The notes beneath the pieces were generated by a model. It made no database searches and had not been told where the DNA came from. It worked only from the letters and a program-made list of their open reading frames with translations. Shown here piece after piece: positions 51,388 to 63,036 of a stretch of DNA of 64,000 bases (position 1 is its first letter; each line of letters begins with the position of its first letter). Both the position numbers and the translations under genes were made by a program. This DNA is from Bifiguratus adelaidae (taxonomy: Eukaryota; Mucoromycota; Endogonomycetes; Endogonales): positions 238,639 to 302,638 of the forward strand of contig MVBO01000002.1 of assembly GCA_002261195.1 (NCBI GenBank), given 5' to 3'.

Positions 51388-52475
51388 GGTGTTAATATAC
51401 CTGTTCCCATCTTATGACGCTCGCAACCGGCTTACTAGCTTGTATATCCTCTGTGAACCTCTCTACTATATCTCTCGATGTTGCTTCCGTGTATGAGAGA
51501 TCATCGATAAAGTCGTTACTGGCTATATGTACGAGTTACTATCGCACTGTTCTAGCATGGCGAGTACTTGACCCCTTACACTCTGCTTTGGTGTTCATGG
51601 ACCGAAGGGAAGTGGGCGATAGTGAGCTCCGCAGATCAAATTGAAGGATGCTGTTTGGCTGTAGGAAAAGTGACTGACTGGGGAACTGGAGTATGAAGCT
51701 GGGATTGCTGCCGCGGTGCTTTTGCTTATGACGACTTGGTGATGGCACCTCATTCCCAAGTCATGGGCAAGGTGACAGTGACATGGGGACGTCATGTTGA
51801 GACAGCCAAGAGCGGGTGCTTCTGTTACTGTAGAACACATAACGGAGATATGCGAGAGGGCTTCAAGCTTGTTACTTGGCTCACAGTGTTTGTTTCTCTC
51901 ACGTGAAACATGTTTGCCTTCTCATATACTCCCGGAGGAACGTTATCAACCTACTCTCTCTCAATCATTCTCTCTATCTCTCCGTTCTCGTCTTTGACAT
52001 CTCTGTTACTAAGTTCATCGACGCCTCACTCCCCATTCAGCAATCCATATCGAGCGCTCAAACATTGGGTTCACGAGAGCAAGCAACCTTATCGCCTTGT
52101 CCACACAATGCTCAATTTGTATCACCTTGAAAATGACGACAGTGTGGTGGACGGTTGCGTGCGCGCATTCAAGATTGTGTTATGGGAATAGTCTGTCTCA
52201 CGCTCCAATCTTGGGTCATTTCAGGCTCACTTGTACAATTGGAGCAAATAATAGCGTGTTGGCCTCACGCGATCGATGGCGTGAGCGGGTCTTTCGTCCC
52301 CTGAAATATTCGCCATGGGGAAATGCCATACCGCAGATAGTATTGGTCAGGATAATCATGGTGACAGGAAAGTGGACGTACCGGAAAAGATCTCGGTGTC
52401 TATCACACGTGTATAGACGTCTACCGATGGAATGCTATATAAACTGCTGTTTTATTGCTCGTGTTTAATCAAACA
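51388..52475. other. Intergenic region before the permease
   Basis: About 1.1 kb without a convincing gene. A CT-rich stretch (about 51950-52005) and a TCACGTGA octamer (51899-51906) lie in it, both on the permease side. The MEA1 promoter occupies the left end. Confidence 0.5.
51899..51906. promoter_or_regulatory. Third TCACGTGA octamer
   Basis: The same octamer as at MET3 and MsrA, here 570 bp upstream of the permease start and 512 bp upstream of the MEA1 start. The greater distance makes a regulatory role less certain. Confidence 0.35.
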
Positions 52476-54449
52476 ATGAGCGACCCTAGCGCCAAGCAAG
52501 TTCTTGGTTCAGAGCATAACGAGAAAACGTCAAACATGGTCTATGCCGAGAGCTTTGGCGATCGTTCAAGCGATAGAAGTAGCGAGACTACAATCCAGGT
52601 GCATACGTTTATTGCTCCCCTCGAGGCATACAAGATACGGCCGGATTATGAAGGCATTCATCGTTTCAAACCAGATTATAAATGGACAAAGGAAGAAGAG
52701 AAAAAGTAGGCCTATGACGACTGTCCTCGACATGCCTACTAATGCTGGGAAAGGCTTGTTCGTCGCATTGACTGGCGCATCATGGCCTTCTGCTGCTTGA
52801 TGTTCTTTGCGCTGCAACTAGGTAAATGCGCTTCTGGTGGAATTCATTGCAATTCTTGTGTATACTAACATGTTGCAGATCGAGGCAACATTGGCGCGGC
52901 TTTATCTGACAATATGCTTGGTGATCTTGGCCTTAATACCAACGATTATAACCTAGGGCAAACGGTATTTTATATCAGGTAGCCTATAACACTCTAGTGC
53001 ATAGTTTGTAGACTGACTCGAGAGCATGGCGTAGTTTCCTCTTGGCAGAGTTGCCTTCACAAATGATCTCAAAACGTCTAGGTCCCGACAATTGGATTCC
53101 CATCCAGGTAAGCATGATGCAGATGTGCTATTGTGCGTGCAAAGCTCAATCAGTCATTAGATGGTACTGTGGTCCATTGTAGCCAGCTGCCAAAGTCGCA
53201 TCACGGGTCGTGGTACATTTTTGGCTACAAGAGCCTTGTTGGGCGTATTGGAGGGAGGCTTCATTCCTGGTAGGTTGAAAGCTTTTCAATGACCCATTGG
53301 AGCGAATACTTAATTCTTGCACCCTTGTAGATGTGGTGCTGTATTGCAGTTACTTTTACACGAGCAAAGAACTACCCATCAGACTCAGCTGGTTCTGGAC
53401 TTCTTATGCAAGCACTCAGATAGTTTCGTCTCTGCTAGCTGCTGGCATCTTGAGGCTTCGCTACGTGACGGATTGGGCTGGTTGGCGTTGGCTGTACGCC
53501 TTGGAAGGCGGTTTGACTGGGCTTATCGGTGTCATTGCCTTCTTCTATCTTCCTCCCTCGCCTACCCAGACCGCTTCACAATTCAGAGGCAAAGACGGCT
53601 GGTTCACAGAGCACGAAGAGACCATCATGGTCACCCGTATTCTCAAAGACGATCCAAGCAAAGGCGACATGCATAATCGTCAAGCGCTAAGCCCTCGCAA
53701 ATTTTGGCTTGCATTGACTGACTATGATCTTTGGCCCATTTATGCTATTGGCATCATGTGGGGTCTACCCTCCACGCCTCCCACGGCATACCTTACACTT
53801 ACTCTTGGAAATCTCGGCTTCGATACCTTTGAAACCAATCTATTGACGATCCCCAGTACAGTCATTTTCATTATACAGGTGTGTGGGCCATCCGGTATGA
53901 CGCCTTCAAAGCCATTGTTTAACGATACGCTCCTAGCTTCTCTTTTGGACTTGGGTCAGCGAGCGCATTAATGAGAAATTCCTCATGAGCACTGTTTCTC
54001 AATTATGGGCCCTTCCACTTCTCATTGCTCTTGAAGTACTTCCCGACAACGCGAGCCAATGGGCCCGATACACCATTCTCACGCTCATCGTGGGTCAGGT
54101 ATATGTCCATGCCATTCTGGTCGCTCTGTGCTCAAGACAAGCCGGCTCTGTACGGACGCGAACCGTCGCATCGGCCATTTACAACATGACGGTGCAAGCC
54201 AGCAACATTATTTCCTCCAATGTTTATCGAAACGATGACAAACCCTTCTATCGTCGAGGCAACAAGGTGCTCATTGGCATATGCGTAGTCAACCTATTCC
54301 TCTTTGCATTTGCTCGCTTTTATTATAGTTGGCGAAACAAGACCCGCGAGAGAAAATGGAGCTCGATGACGCCAGAAGAACAATCAGACTATCTCACCAA
54401 TACAACGGATCGCGGTAACAAACGTCTTGACTTCCGCTTTGCGACATGA
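52476..54449 (+). CDS. MFS permease, anion:cation symporter (Dal5/allantoate) family
   Basis: Seven exons (52476-52705, 52754-52821, 52879-52978, 53035-53107, 53161-53269, 53331-53878, 53937-54449) give 546 residues. The first helix ends with the family motif [64 protein letters not shown] and [16 protein letters not shown] are also signatures of the Dal5-like group. Twelve helices are expected, with a long central loop. Relatives take up allantoate, ureidosuccinate, dipeptides, nicotinate or vitamins. The C-terminal tail is basic and cytoplasmic. A peptidase gene follows 136 bp downstream on the same strand. Confidence 0.92.
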
Positions 54450-54585
54450 TACGCTCGCGACGGTGAAGCCGCCCTAGATCCGTCCCTTCGGCTGTTTATT
54501 GTGGGAAAGTTGGTGCGGGAGGGGCGCGATCGTCTGAAAGTGTAAAATCCATTTAAATAGGCGCAATAACAAAAAGAAGAATGCA

Positions 54586-55921
54586 ATGGATAGTCTAGTA
54601 GCAAAGTTCTCAGCAGAGTTGTCTGATATTGCCACCAAGGTATGCCCCCATAAATCATTTGACATTATCGCTCATGGTCTCTTGACGGATATCATGGAAG
54701 CCCACGGATTCTCGGTAACGAGATCCGCTGGAGGCATTGATACATGCTTTGTGGCGACTTGGTCGCATGGCCAGGGAGGCCGAACTGTCGGATTTTGCTC
54801 CGAGTATGATGCGCTTCCCAATATTGGCCATGCTTGCGGGCATAACTTGATCGCTGCATCAGGTGTAGGTGGAGCTTTGACGTTGAAGGCATTGATGCAA
54901 GAAAAGAACGTCTCTGGTACCATCATGTTACTGGGAACGCCAGCCGAAGGTGGGTCTTCAATTTCCGGAATGTCGGCCGACTGAGTCAAAATGTGTTTCC
55001 AGAGGGAGCGGGTGGGAAGGTGGTGATGCTGGAGAAGGGGCTCTTTGATCCGGTGGATGTCTGCATGATGATCCATCCAGGGTAAGCGTCGCCAAAACCA
55101 TCGCAGCCGATTCTGACACCAGTGCAGCCCAGGAGACATGGGTGTCACAGATAGCAGCAGTCTTGCTCGCATCTTTTGCGAGATTGACTGGTACGGCAAA
55201 CCCTCTCATGCCGCAGCTGCTCCTTGGGACGGCAAGAACGCTCTAGATGCCTCGGTTATTGCTTTCCAAGCCATTGGTCTATTACGGCAACAAATGGAAC
55301 CTAGCATGCGTCTTCACGGTGTGATCACCAATGGTGGAGATGCTGTGAATGGTAAGCGTATCGGCATGGACACGTCGCGACCGCTAACAGTACCGTATAG
55401 TTATTCCCGATCATACGTCGGCCAATTTCTTGATACGCGCTCCTACGGGCGCTCAAGTGACCTCTCTTGCCAAGCGCGTCGAAAACATCTTTCATGGCGC
55501 CGCTTTGTGTACAGATACCAGCGTAGAGATCAATTTGAAGATGCGCTACGATGATCTCGTTCAAAACAAGGTGATGGGTGATCGATTCATCTGGTATTGT
55601 CAGGAAGGGGGCCTCAAGGTGATCAAGAGCCAGGACATGCCGGCCGATAAGCAGAATATCTCGGGAAGCACGGACATGGGGAATGTAACGCATGTGAAAC
55701 CGGGTATCCATCCCATGATCCCGGTAGGCGAAGGATGTACGGCAGCTCCACATACCCACGACTTCGCATCCTATACGTGGACACCTACGGCCATCTCTAA
55801 TATGCACAAGGCGGCCATTGCTATGGGTATGACGGGTCTGGATCTGTTGACGGATAATGCGTTGTTTGAAGCAGCCCAGCAGGAGTTTACCGCTTGGCAA
55901 GTGAGTCAACTTTCACCATGA
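54586..55921 (+). CDS. M20-family dipeptidase (PM20D2-like)
   Basis: Exons 54586-54949, 55003-55081, 55128-55351 and 55401-55921 give 395 residues. The metal-site segment FCSEYDALPNIGHACGHN is intact. VMLLGTPAE-type sequence, MMIHPG, the dimerisation domain (DWYGKPSHAAAAPWDGKNALDA) and the C-terminal THDFASYTW segment follow. This is the amidohydrolase/peptidase M20 group that hydrolyses dipeptides or N-acyl amino acids. The N-terminus is unusual: the HPEL-x-x-E block usually found about 35 residues in is replaced by VCPHKSFDIIAHG. Either a short exon was mis-joined or the segment has diverged. Pairing with the upstream permease suggests uptake and cleavage of a small amide or dipeptide. Confidence 0.86.
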
Positions 55922-56023
55922 GGTGGACAAATGTGTAACATGAAACCGTGTAATCTATGTATTCAATAGGAAAGATGATATGATGACAATGCAAAGCAAT
56001 GAGGGTCATTTTCCCTGGACGGA

Positions 56024-58399
56024 TTAACGCCGTTCCGTATCCTTGTACTTTACAAATGCAACAAGGTTTTCCAACGCTTCATCAGCCCGTAACCGCAGAT
56101 CCCGTTGTTTCCGCCGGTCGACCGATTTGGCCATCTGGCGCACCTGGGGGATGGCCGCACGTAGACGCTTGTTGAAACCGCCTTGGACGTAGTTTGGCAA
56201 ATCATAGTCGAACGCTGCGTCGGCATAGACGTCATAAATGGCATTCAAGGCCTCTACCGCGGCATCTGGTCTGGTGTTGCCTTTGCGAGGTAACGCTTCC
56301 ACAATCTCAACGAGGAAATTGCCAATTGTCTGATTCCCGGATGAGCTTTCCTTGCTCAAGTATCGACCCATTTGTACTCACCTTGTTGGTTTCAACAGCG
56401 TTTGATTGGGCAGCCATAGCCCCTAGACATCCAATCGTCTTGACCATCATCGAATCGGATACAGTGGATCGGTACGCCTGTTGCAGGACTGACACATAGA
56501 ATCCCTCCGACGGCTATAGCAAGAATTGAGCAAACCTCATTTGAGGTTATGATCCAACTTACCACATTACCTTTCATACCGCGGGCCACAGCCCAGAGAC
56601 AAGCAACATCCGCTTCAAGAACCGCGCCACGCATCTCTTGTCCAGGTTCCTCAGCGCCAACGGCCACGCCCTGGCCGGCTGTAGACCCGCCCAAGATAAA
56701 AAGCCACGACCAATGACCTTTGATTTGGTCGGCATGTTCAGCGAACCACGGTTTGCCCGGTATTTCGTTCATGGCCAGTAGGAAATTGTTGAGGCATTCG
56801 AGAGCGCGAAGGTGGATATTTGCCAAGACGTGTGAGATGGCCGGTGCAGCCAAAGGCGGTTGTGGAGTTTGCTGCGAGGGATATGAGTTGGCGGTGGGTG
56901 TTGCGAGTCGCATGAGGTGGGGAAAAACGTCATTGCTGAAGGACTGAAGGATAGGGTTTGAGATGGCTTGCTTCTGATTGACATTGGCTGAAGACATGTC
57001 TTCCAATTTGGAACTTTCCTCAATGAGGGCTTGTGTGTCATCCTCTTGTTCCTGCACCTCTTCAGATTCCATGTCGTCATCTTCCATGCTTTCATCCGCG
57101 TCTTGCCAGCCGTCATCCTCGTTCGTGTCATCATCCACACAAATGTCTGCGAGCAATTCAAGAGATAATTGTAGCGTTGTCAAGCGCGATTCGATGGATG
57201 CGAGTAGTTGTTCCTCAGGAGTGACTGGTTCCCTCGGCTTCGGGTTGATGCCCTCGAATTGATGATCTGGTCGTTCTCGAAGTGCCTTGGCGGCCTCATC
57301 GACTTGTTGAGATGCTTTTTGTATGTCATAGTCAAGACTGGCTGTAAGTATCGGCATGAGCAGCTTATTCATTTCCATAAATGTGTTGCCTTGTTCATCT
57401 TCTTCCCAGGAGGAGCTTGTCGGCGCTGCATCTCTGACATTGCGAAAGATCCCTGAGAGATATTTGAGTATCAATGTTTTCGCAAGAATGCATACTTGCA
57501 CTTACCACACGCCAAGATGCGCACCAGCATCCGATCCTCACCAGGATTCTGATTGACGACATCCAGCAGAGTCTTGATCCACTGCGGATGCGAGGAAAAC
57601 TCTAGGTAAATGTCCTTGTTGTCATCGGTAAGGGTATAAAGGCACTGTCCAGCTGCAACCACGACTTTGGTAGGAATGTTGAGTGAATGATCGAGAAAGG
57701 ACATGAGGAATGGAATTAGGCCAGGTATTCGGTTGATGGATCGCAAAATCTTTTCATTTGTCTCGCTAAGATGTTGAAGAGCATGTGAGTCACTGCTCAT
57801 AACATTGCATGCACGATGAGTGCCTACCAAAGAGACCAAAAGATGCAAATGATATTTTCTGCAAAATCCCACACCGTCTTGCGTTCTTCTCGGTCTCGTT
57901 CATCAGTCACTGGTGCATTGCTGATAATTTTGTTGATGACAGACGAAATCTGCTCATAGGATCAATATTTCAACGTCTACCGTCGCTTGGCACACTTACC
58001 CCGGGAACCTGAGCTGAAAGAGACGTCAAGACATTGCAGGCGTACATTTCAGTGCACACATCTGGATACGCCGAACACAAATTCCTCAATGCACCCGCAA
58101 CCTCCTGAATAACCCCAATCTCCGAGTCTGTCAATCGTTCCACCAAGATACCGATGATGCCTTTGGACAACAGGTATTTGCGCGTGGCTTCATCGGACAC
58201 CAAGAGATTCGAAGCACCCGCCGCAGCCCAAGCGCGTTCATCCGCACTGCCAGACGTCAACTAGTCTATGAGTTTACATCTTTGAGCATAAACCTACCTT
58301 CTGAATCACTGGCAACACCTGCTCTTCCTTGACACCCTCCTCAGACACCCCTAATGGGTCAGCCCGCGTCTTTGTCCTTTGTCGGCGCGCCTTTCCCAT
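56024..58399 (-). CDS. SYO1: Symportin SYO1 (ribosomal protein import adaptor)
   Basis: Seven exons (58399-58298, 58260-58000, 57949-57828, 57792-57506, 57452-56563, 56513-56382, 56329-56024) give 699 residues. The N-terminus MGKARRQRTKTRADPLG is the conserved SYO1 start and carries the nuclear import signal. ARM repeats follow (ERAWAAAGASNLLVS, EVAGALRNLC), then an acidic loop (DDGWQDADESMEDDDMESEE) and HEAT repeats to the end. SYO1 carries uL18 and uL5 together into the nucleus for 5S RNP assembly. It diverges from the mitochondrial uL29 gene with 31 bp between start codons. Confidence 0.9.
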
Positions 58400-58430
58400 T
58401 AGAAAAAAGACAAGCAATAAATTGTGGCTT
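58400..58430. promoter_or_regulatory. 31-bp divergent promoter between SYO1 and uL29m
   Basis: Only 31 bp separate the two start codons. Both 5' leaders and core promoters must therefore overlap coding sequence of the opposite gene, or the transcripts start within each other. Both products serve ribosome production, one cytosolic and one mitochondrial, so shared control is plausible. Confidence 0.6.
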
Positions 58431-58766
58431 ATGTTCTCTCTTGTGCGCGCCTTTAGTTCCAGTGCTTGTAGAGCGTCCTTGGCTCAATTCTTTGAGGCTG
58501 GACAAGCACTACCTCCACAAACATACACTGGAAGAGCATGGAGAGCCTCAGAGCTACGACAAAAGAGCTTTGATGATTTACACAAGTTGTGGTATGTCTT
58601 GTTGAAGGAGCGGAATCGATTGGCGACGCAGAACGAAGAAGCAAGACGACTGGGGATTACCAAGCAAATGTGGACCAATCGAGGACGAGTCAAGAAGGTA
58701 ATTGAGTGCAGTGGGCATAAACGGTACGCTGACTTAGCTAGTGTCAAAAATCCATGGCGAGGATAA
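58431..58766 (+). CDS. MRPL4: Mitochondrial ribosomal protein uL29m
   Basis: Single-exon gene of 111 residues. A basic, amphipathic mitochondrial presequence (MFSLVRAFSSSACRASLAQF) precedes the conserved core GRAWRASELRQKSFDDLHKLWYVLLKERN, diagnostic of the MRPL47/Mrpl4 (uL29m) family. The ATG used gives a normal presequence; the frame is open further upstream but into the SYO1 gene. It is a large-subunit protein near the tunnel exit. Confidence 0.93.
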   Translation: MFSLVRAFSSSACRASLAQFFEAGQALPPQTYTGRAWRASELRQKSFDDLHKLWYVLLKERNRLATQNEEARRLGITKQMWTNRGRVKKVIECSGHKRYADLASVKNPWRG

Positions 58767-58859
58767 AGTTTGTTCTCAATGAACGACAGAATAGCTACGA
58801 GCAGGCGATGGCTCAAAAGCATGTATAGTATACACATAGAGTACAATTGCATTGTTATT

Positions 58860-60020
58860 TTACATTCCCCTTCCGTACCATACGATACCAATCATGCAAC
58901 TCAAGAGGACGACAAGGCAGTACTGCCACCAGGAGAGGGCCAGAGAAGGTCGTTCGAGCATCAATTCACCCATGTGCCACAGATCGGGGAACGAGGAGGG
59001 CTGTCGCGACACCTCTTTTGGATTGGACTCCTTGTCGGCCTCATCGGCGTCCTTGTCTTGTTCCGTCGGCCGAGACTGCAGGTATCGATGGGCATCCGCT
59101 TGCGTTAAGGCGCCGGTTCGAGCCTTGTTGAACAGACTTTCCAACCGATGCGTTTCAGCTTGCAGATTGAGAACGAGATCTCGCGCTTTGATGAAGAGTT
59201 CCTCATTGGATGGATTCGTGGCTCGTGTCAATTCGACCAATTGCCGACGTGCAATCTGGGCATCCTGTTTTAGGCGCTCGGGCAATATGGGTTCGGTAGC
59301 TCGAGTAGCACTGACGGTGCGTGTCCGTTGGGTATCCAGTCTTTTTGTCTCGTCTCTCGAGGTGTGCAGTGGAGCCGAAAGCGAATTTTGAGGCTTGTCA
59401 ATCTCTTCGAACGTCGCTCCTTCACCAGGCGGGACGTAATGTGAACGAGAAAAGGCGCGTAAAAAGTAGGAGGACGGAAAGTTGCCCTTGTAGGACCACT
59501 TTAGGCGCGATGGATCGGTGTTGATGCCGTCGGCAAGAAGACGAGGGGATGGCGGTGAACCAGAGACGGAGCGGTGACGGGCGTGGCTGGATGTGGGAAT
59601 AAACATGGCGGGAGAGCGCGGTAGAATTGAGGTGTCTGTTGTACGGTCATGGTTGCTATGGGTGGAGAGGGGATGAATATCCGGTGACAAGTCTTTACCT
59701 GGCTGCGCGGGCTCCAAGGTCGCCAACCAATTCATGGTTGATTCAAACGGTTCCAACTGGGGTGTAAGCGGTGAGGGTACGAAGCGTTGTTCCAAGGAAG
59801 CTTTGGAACCGCAGGATGTATACTCTCGTAGACCGCTGCCCTCGGAGACCCTCCTATAGAGCGATTCGCTGCGACGAACTTGAGGATCAGCGCGTCCTTG
59901 CACGCTTGCATTATGAGTTGAGCGAGGTTCGATGGTCGTTTCGGACTTTTTGCGGTCTGGTTTACGGTAAGAGAAGCCAAGGTCTAGTGAACTTTTCGCC
60001 TTGTTGAGCGAATGCTCCAT
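58860..60020 (-). CDS. Hypothetical tail-anchored protein
   Basis: A single open frame of 386 residues. The N-terminal two thirds are Ser/Pro/Arg-rich and disordered. Residues about 250-320 form a likely helical or coiled-coil segment (LPERLKQDAQIARRQLVELTRA, LVLNLQAETHRLESLFNKA). The C-terminus ends in one hydrophobic helix (WWQYCLVVLLSCMIGIVWYG) with only three residues after it, the hallmark of a tail-anchored membrane protein. SNARE-like or ER-contact roles are possible but unproven. It starts 16 bp after the HAT1 stop on the same strand. Confidence 0.7.
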   Translation of the reverse strand: MEHSLNKAKSSLDLGFSYRKPDRKKSETTIEPRSTHNASVQGRADPQVRRSESLYRRVSEGSGLREYTSCGSKASLEQRFVPSPLTPQLEPFESTMNWLATLEPAQPGKDLSPDIHPLSTHSNHDRTTDTSILPRSPAMFIPTSSHARHRSVSGSPPSPRLLADGINTDPSRLKWSYKGNFPSSYFLRAFSRSHYVPPGEGATFEEIDKPQNSLSAPLHTSRDETKRLDTQRTRTVSATRATEPILPERLKQDAQIARRQLVELTRATNPSNEELFIKARDLVLNLQAETHRLESLFNKARTGALTQADAHRYLQSRPTEQDKDADEADKESNPKEVSRQPSSFPDLWHMGELMLERPSLALSWWQYCLVVLLSCMIGIVWYGRGM

Positions 60021-60036
60021 CACAGCATGCTGTATT

Positions 60037-61747
60037 TTACACGAGGTTCAAAATGCGATGGTAATTGTCAATGACAGAGAGAAAAGTGTCTTGGAGTTTT
60101 TCTAGCTTTTCTTGTCGTTCCATGTCACGCAATGCTTCCTAGATTAGGTGTGAGTGGCATTGTATTGTTGAGTGCAAAAAGACTTGCCGCATTGAATCGA
60201 TACAATCGTGCCTTGACGAACAATCGGAAAGCCTTGTACTCTGCCTGTTTGGTCTTGTTGACGTTCTTTAGCAGATAGAGCTCGACGCATCGTTGCATTT
60301 GTCGCTGGGGAGGGGTGAGCTATGGCCATCAGTGTGCACATTGAATATACCTTGGGCATCTTGTACTTTATTCGCAATTGGGTCAACACCTCGTTATTCA
60401 CTGGGGATTTCAAGCCTTCAAAGGCGCCTTCTTCTAGCAGTAACCGCATATCGTTCTTGTCTCTGAGATCACCAAAGGCTTCATTGGGATCCTCGACTGG
60501 ATGGAACCTGTCAGACCACGCGCATCGCTATTGACGTGCAAGCACTTGCCTGTAATTTCCGTGATGTTTGACCGCTCGAGGAAGGAACGGTAAAGGAATT
60601 TGTATAAAAAGTCTATGCGCAGTTAAGTCTGAGTTCGAGCTGTCGTGGTCGCTTGATATACTCACTGCCGTGGCCTTTGTTTTGGAATGGAGGGAGGATG
60701 AGGAATTGGCTAGAAACAGTTAATTACACGCACGGCCAAGACAACGCCGGTGCTTACCTAATACGCATACGGATGGACTCTGGCCAGCAAAAGAAGGGAT
60801 AGGCTGTTGCATAGCCTACGAATACATACTCTGAGGGCGTACTGTCATTTCGTATTTGATACCTAAGACCAGCATGAGCATTGACATGCAAACAGGAATC
60901 ACCTACTCACAAGCAATAAATCTCCCATTTCTCATCCTTTTCGATAAAGCTCACGCCTTCCACAAAGAAGAGCATAAAGATTTGCATGCGTGCATGTAGT
61001 TCAGCACTTGTGCGATCTACAAATGACATCTGGCCCGAGTGAGCCATGGCAAAGACATTGGCGATTCACCTCACCTTGTAAATCTCATAGTGTTCGTCGT
61101 CCAGATCGTACTGATGGACTCGAACGCCTGGAGGCCTAAATGTCTCGGCGTCCTTCTTGACAGCATTCATAAACTCATCTCGATTGCTCGTGTAGTCTTT
61201 TGCACGCTTGAATAAGTCCCGCGTTTTCATGCTGGATCACCTACCTTTGGAGATGTACTTTTCCATCGTCTTGCCCGGATCATCCAGTTTGGCGTGAAAC
61301 TCTTGGTCAGGCAATCCCTGCGACGACTTGGCAATGGCATGCGTGAATTTGGACGTGTACTCCACATTCATGTATGTCTTTAATGATCCAGCTGCATATT
61401 CCAACTACAGATATGAGAACATGGATCTTGATAAGAGTTTCGACAGAACGTACCTGGATATTCAGGTCTTGGAACCCAAAGATCTTTTGGTCGTCGCCGT
61501 AGATTGGGTACGTGAACTCGGGATGAAATGTTTTGCGCTCATAGCCGTCTGCTTCTTCACTGGAAGGTCGCACTGCACAGGTGGACAAGATCAGTGTTAA
61601 AGCATGTCAAAGGAGTGGCGATGGCAGTACGACTGGAGGCAGGCTCGAGCCGGCAGGACGAATACACGCATGCTTACCTAGACTCAACTCCACAGCTTGA
61701 TTAGAATCAGCTACCCACTGTGCCAAATGCTCCAATGGATCAGACAT
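60037..61747 (-). CDS. HAT1: Histone acetyltransferase type B, HAT1
   Basis: Eleven exons (61747-61678, 61572-61454, 61404-61245, 61196-61075, 61029-60911, 60862-60758, 60709-60666, 60612-60550, 60496-60351, 60319-60188, 60138-60037) give 393 residues. HAT1 N-domain motifs are HPEFTYPIYGDDQKIFGFQD and LEYAAGSLKTYMNVEY. The acetyl-CoA site is FLILPPFQNKGHG, followed by ITVEDPNEAFGDLRD. The enzyme acetylates newly made histone H4 at K5 and K12 with the Hat2/RbAp46 partner. Two introns (60497-60549 and 60139-60187) have GC donors, both GCAAGT. Confidence 0.95.
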
Positions 61748-61805
61748 ATTCAACGAGACGCGCTTCGCGTTCTAATTCTCAAAATTGGCGCCTTTATGAA
61801 TTACC

Positions 61806-62589
61806 CTACACATTGACAATGGTTCCGGGCGCTTTGCTATCTTGTTTTAGATCTAGCATCAGAGACTTGAGACGCGATACTTCACGCGTGTTTCTATTGG
61901 CCTTGGGGTTGCTCAAATCGATTTGATTAGTGACGCGTTCCCAAACGGTGCCAGATGTTGTATCTTCTCTTTGCTCTTGGAAGGCCCCTTCCCGGTGACT
62001 AGGAAATACAAGGCTCGAGCCAGTGCAAAAGACACGCAAACTACGCTTACCGATTCTCTTCAATGGTTCTTTGCTTCTTTTCATTGTAATCTTCGTAAAA
62101 CTTGTCAATATCATCTCGTGCCTTCTGTATAATCTCTTCGCGCTTGGCTTCAGACTCGGCATCCCGCTGTTCTATCGCCTTTCGCTGCTTTTCTTTCCAT
62201 TCGCTGAAGACCAGTTGTGAGCTCGTCATGGGGCTTGTCGCAAGGGCTACCTACCGAATGACGGCATTTTCGACTTCTGGGTTCACTTCCTCCTTGGCGT
62301 TGGCAAAGGCCTAAACATGCCTCTTTAGCTTCCCCACGACCATCTTACCTACGCCCATCCTAACACCTACCTGTGACTCTTCCAGATCTTCAGCAGCAGG
62401 GAACTCGCTCTCAAAAGCAGAATACTCTGGTTGGGCTGGTGGAACTGCTTGACCATTCGTTCCAGATGAAAAGTCGTCGTGACTGGAGAAAAGATCGGCA
62501 TCAGCGCCCAGAGCTGCCTTCTCTCTGGCAAGAAAGTCAGCGGTAGGATCGGAGGCGTCTGTAGTGGTGAAATCCCCAAAGTCAGACAT
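61806..62589 (-). CDS. CLC1: Clathrin light chain
   Basis: Exons 62589-62371, 62310-62255, 62203-62051 and 61998-61806 give 206 residues. The acidic N-terminus (MSDFGDFTTTDASDPTADFL) is followed by a long charged helix (EWKEKQRKAIEQRDAESEAK, DIDKFYEDYNEKKQRTIEEN) that binds clathrin heavy chain. The conserved end TTSGTVWERVTNQIDLSN lies in the last exon. The acceptor at 61999 was chosen because it restores REGAFQEQREDTTSG in phase. With AP-1 gamma in this window it serves Golgi/endosome traffic. HAT1 starts 58 bp downstream on the same strand. Confidence 0.92.
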
Positions 62590-63036
62590 CTAGAACGGAA
62601 ACGGTGAATGAGTGATGTGGTCGTGAGGACTCGTCGAACGCAGTGAAAAGGGATAGACAGGTGAGCGGAATGCACCGTTGTGATTATGCCTACACCCTGT
62701 TGCCTGTTCGTTGCCCCTTCCTGTGCGTCTAGTCATGAACCATGCGTACCTTCAGTGAAAGGATGAATGTGACGTCAAATTCAACATGGAACAGCGAAAT
62801 GATCAAGACCTCTTTAAAGCCAATGGTTGTCGTCTAGCTTCACAAAGTATGCATTGACTTTGATACCTTGTGGAGAGCACGAATAAACACAATCGATAGC
62901 TATATACTGCAGCCATGGGCTCAGCTGATAGACCCATGATCGATCCATGGCTAATAGACTCTCTTGAACCAGCATTCACCTTTTGTGAAAACATACAACA
63001 ATGTAGCCTATAAGAATAACTCTCTTCTTGCCTCCC
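62590..63036. other. Clathrin light chain promoter and PIS1 3' flank
   Basis: About 450 bp without a gene. It should hold the clathrin light chain promoter. Nothing else is recognised. Confidence 0.5.
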
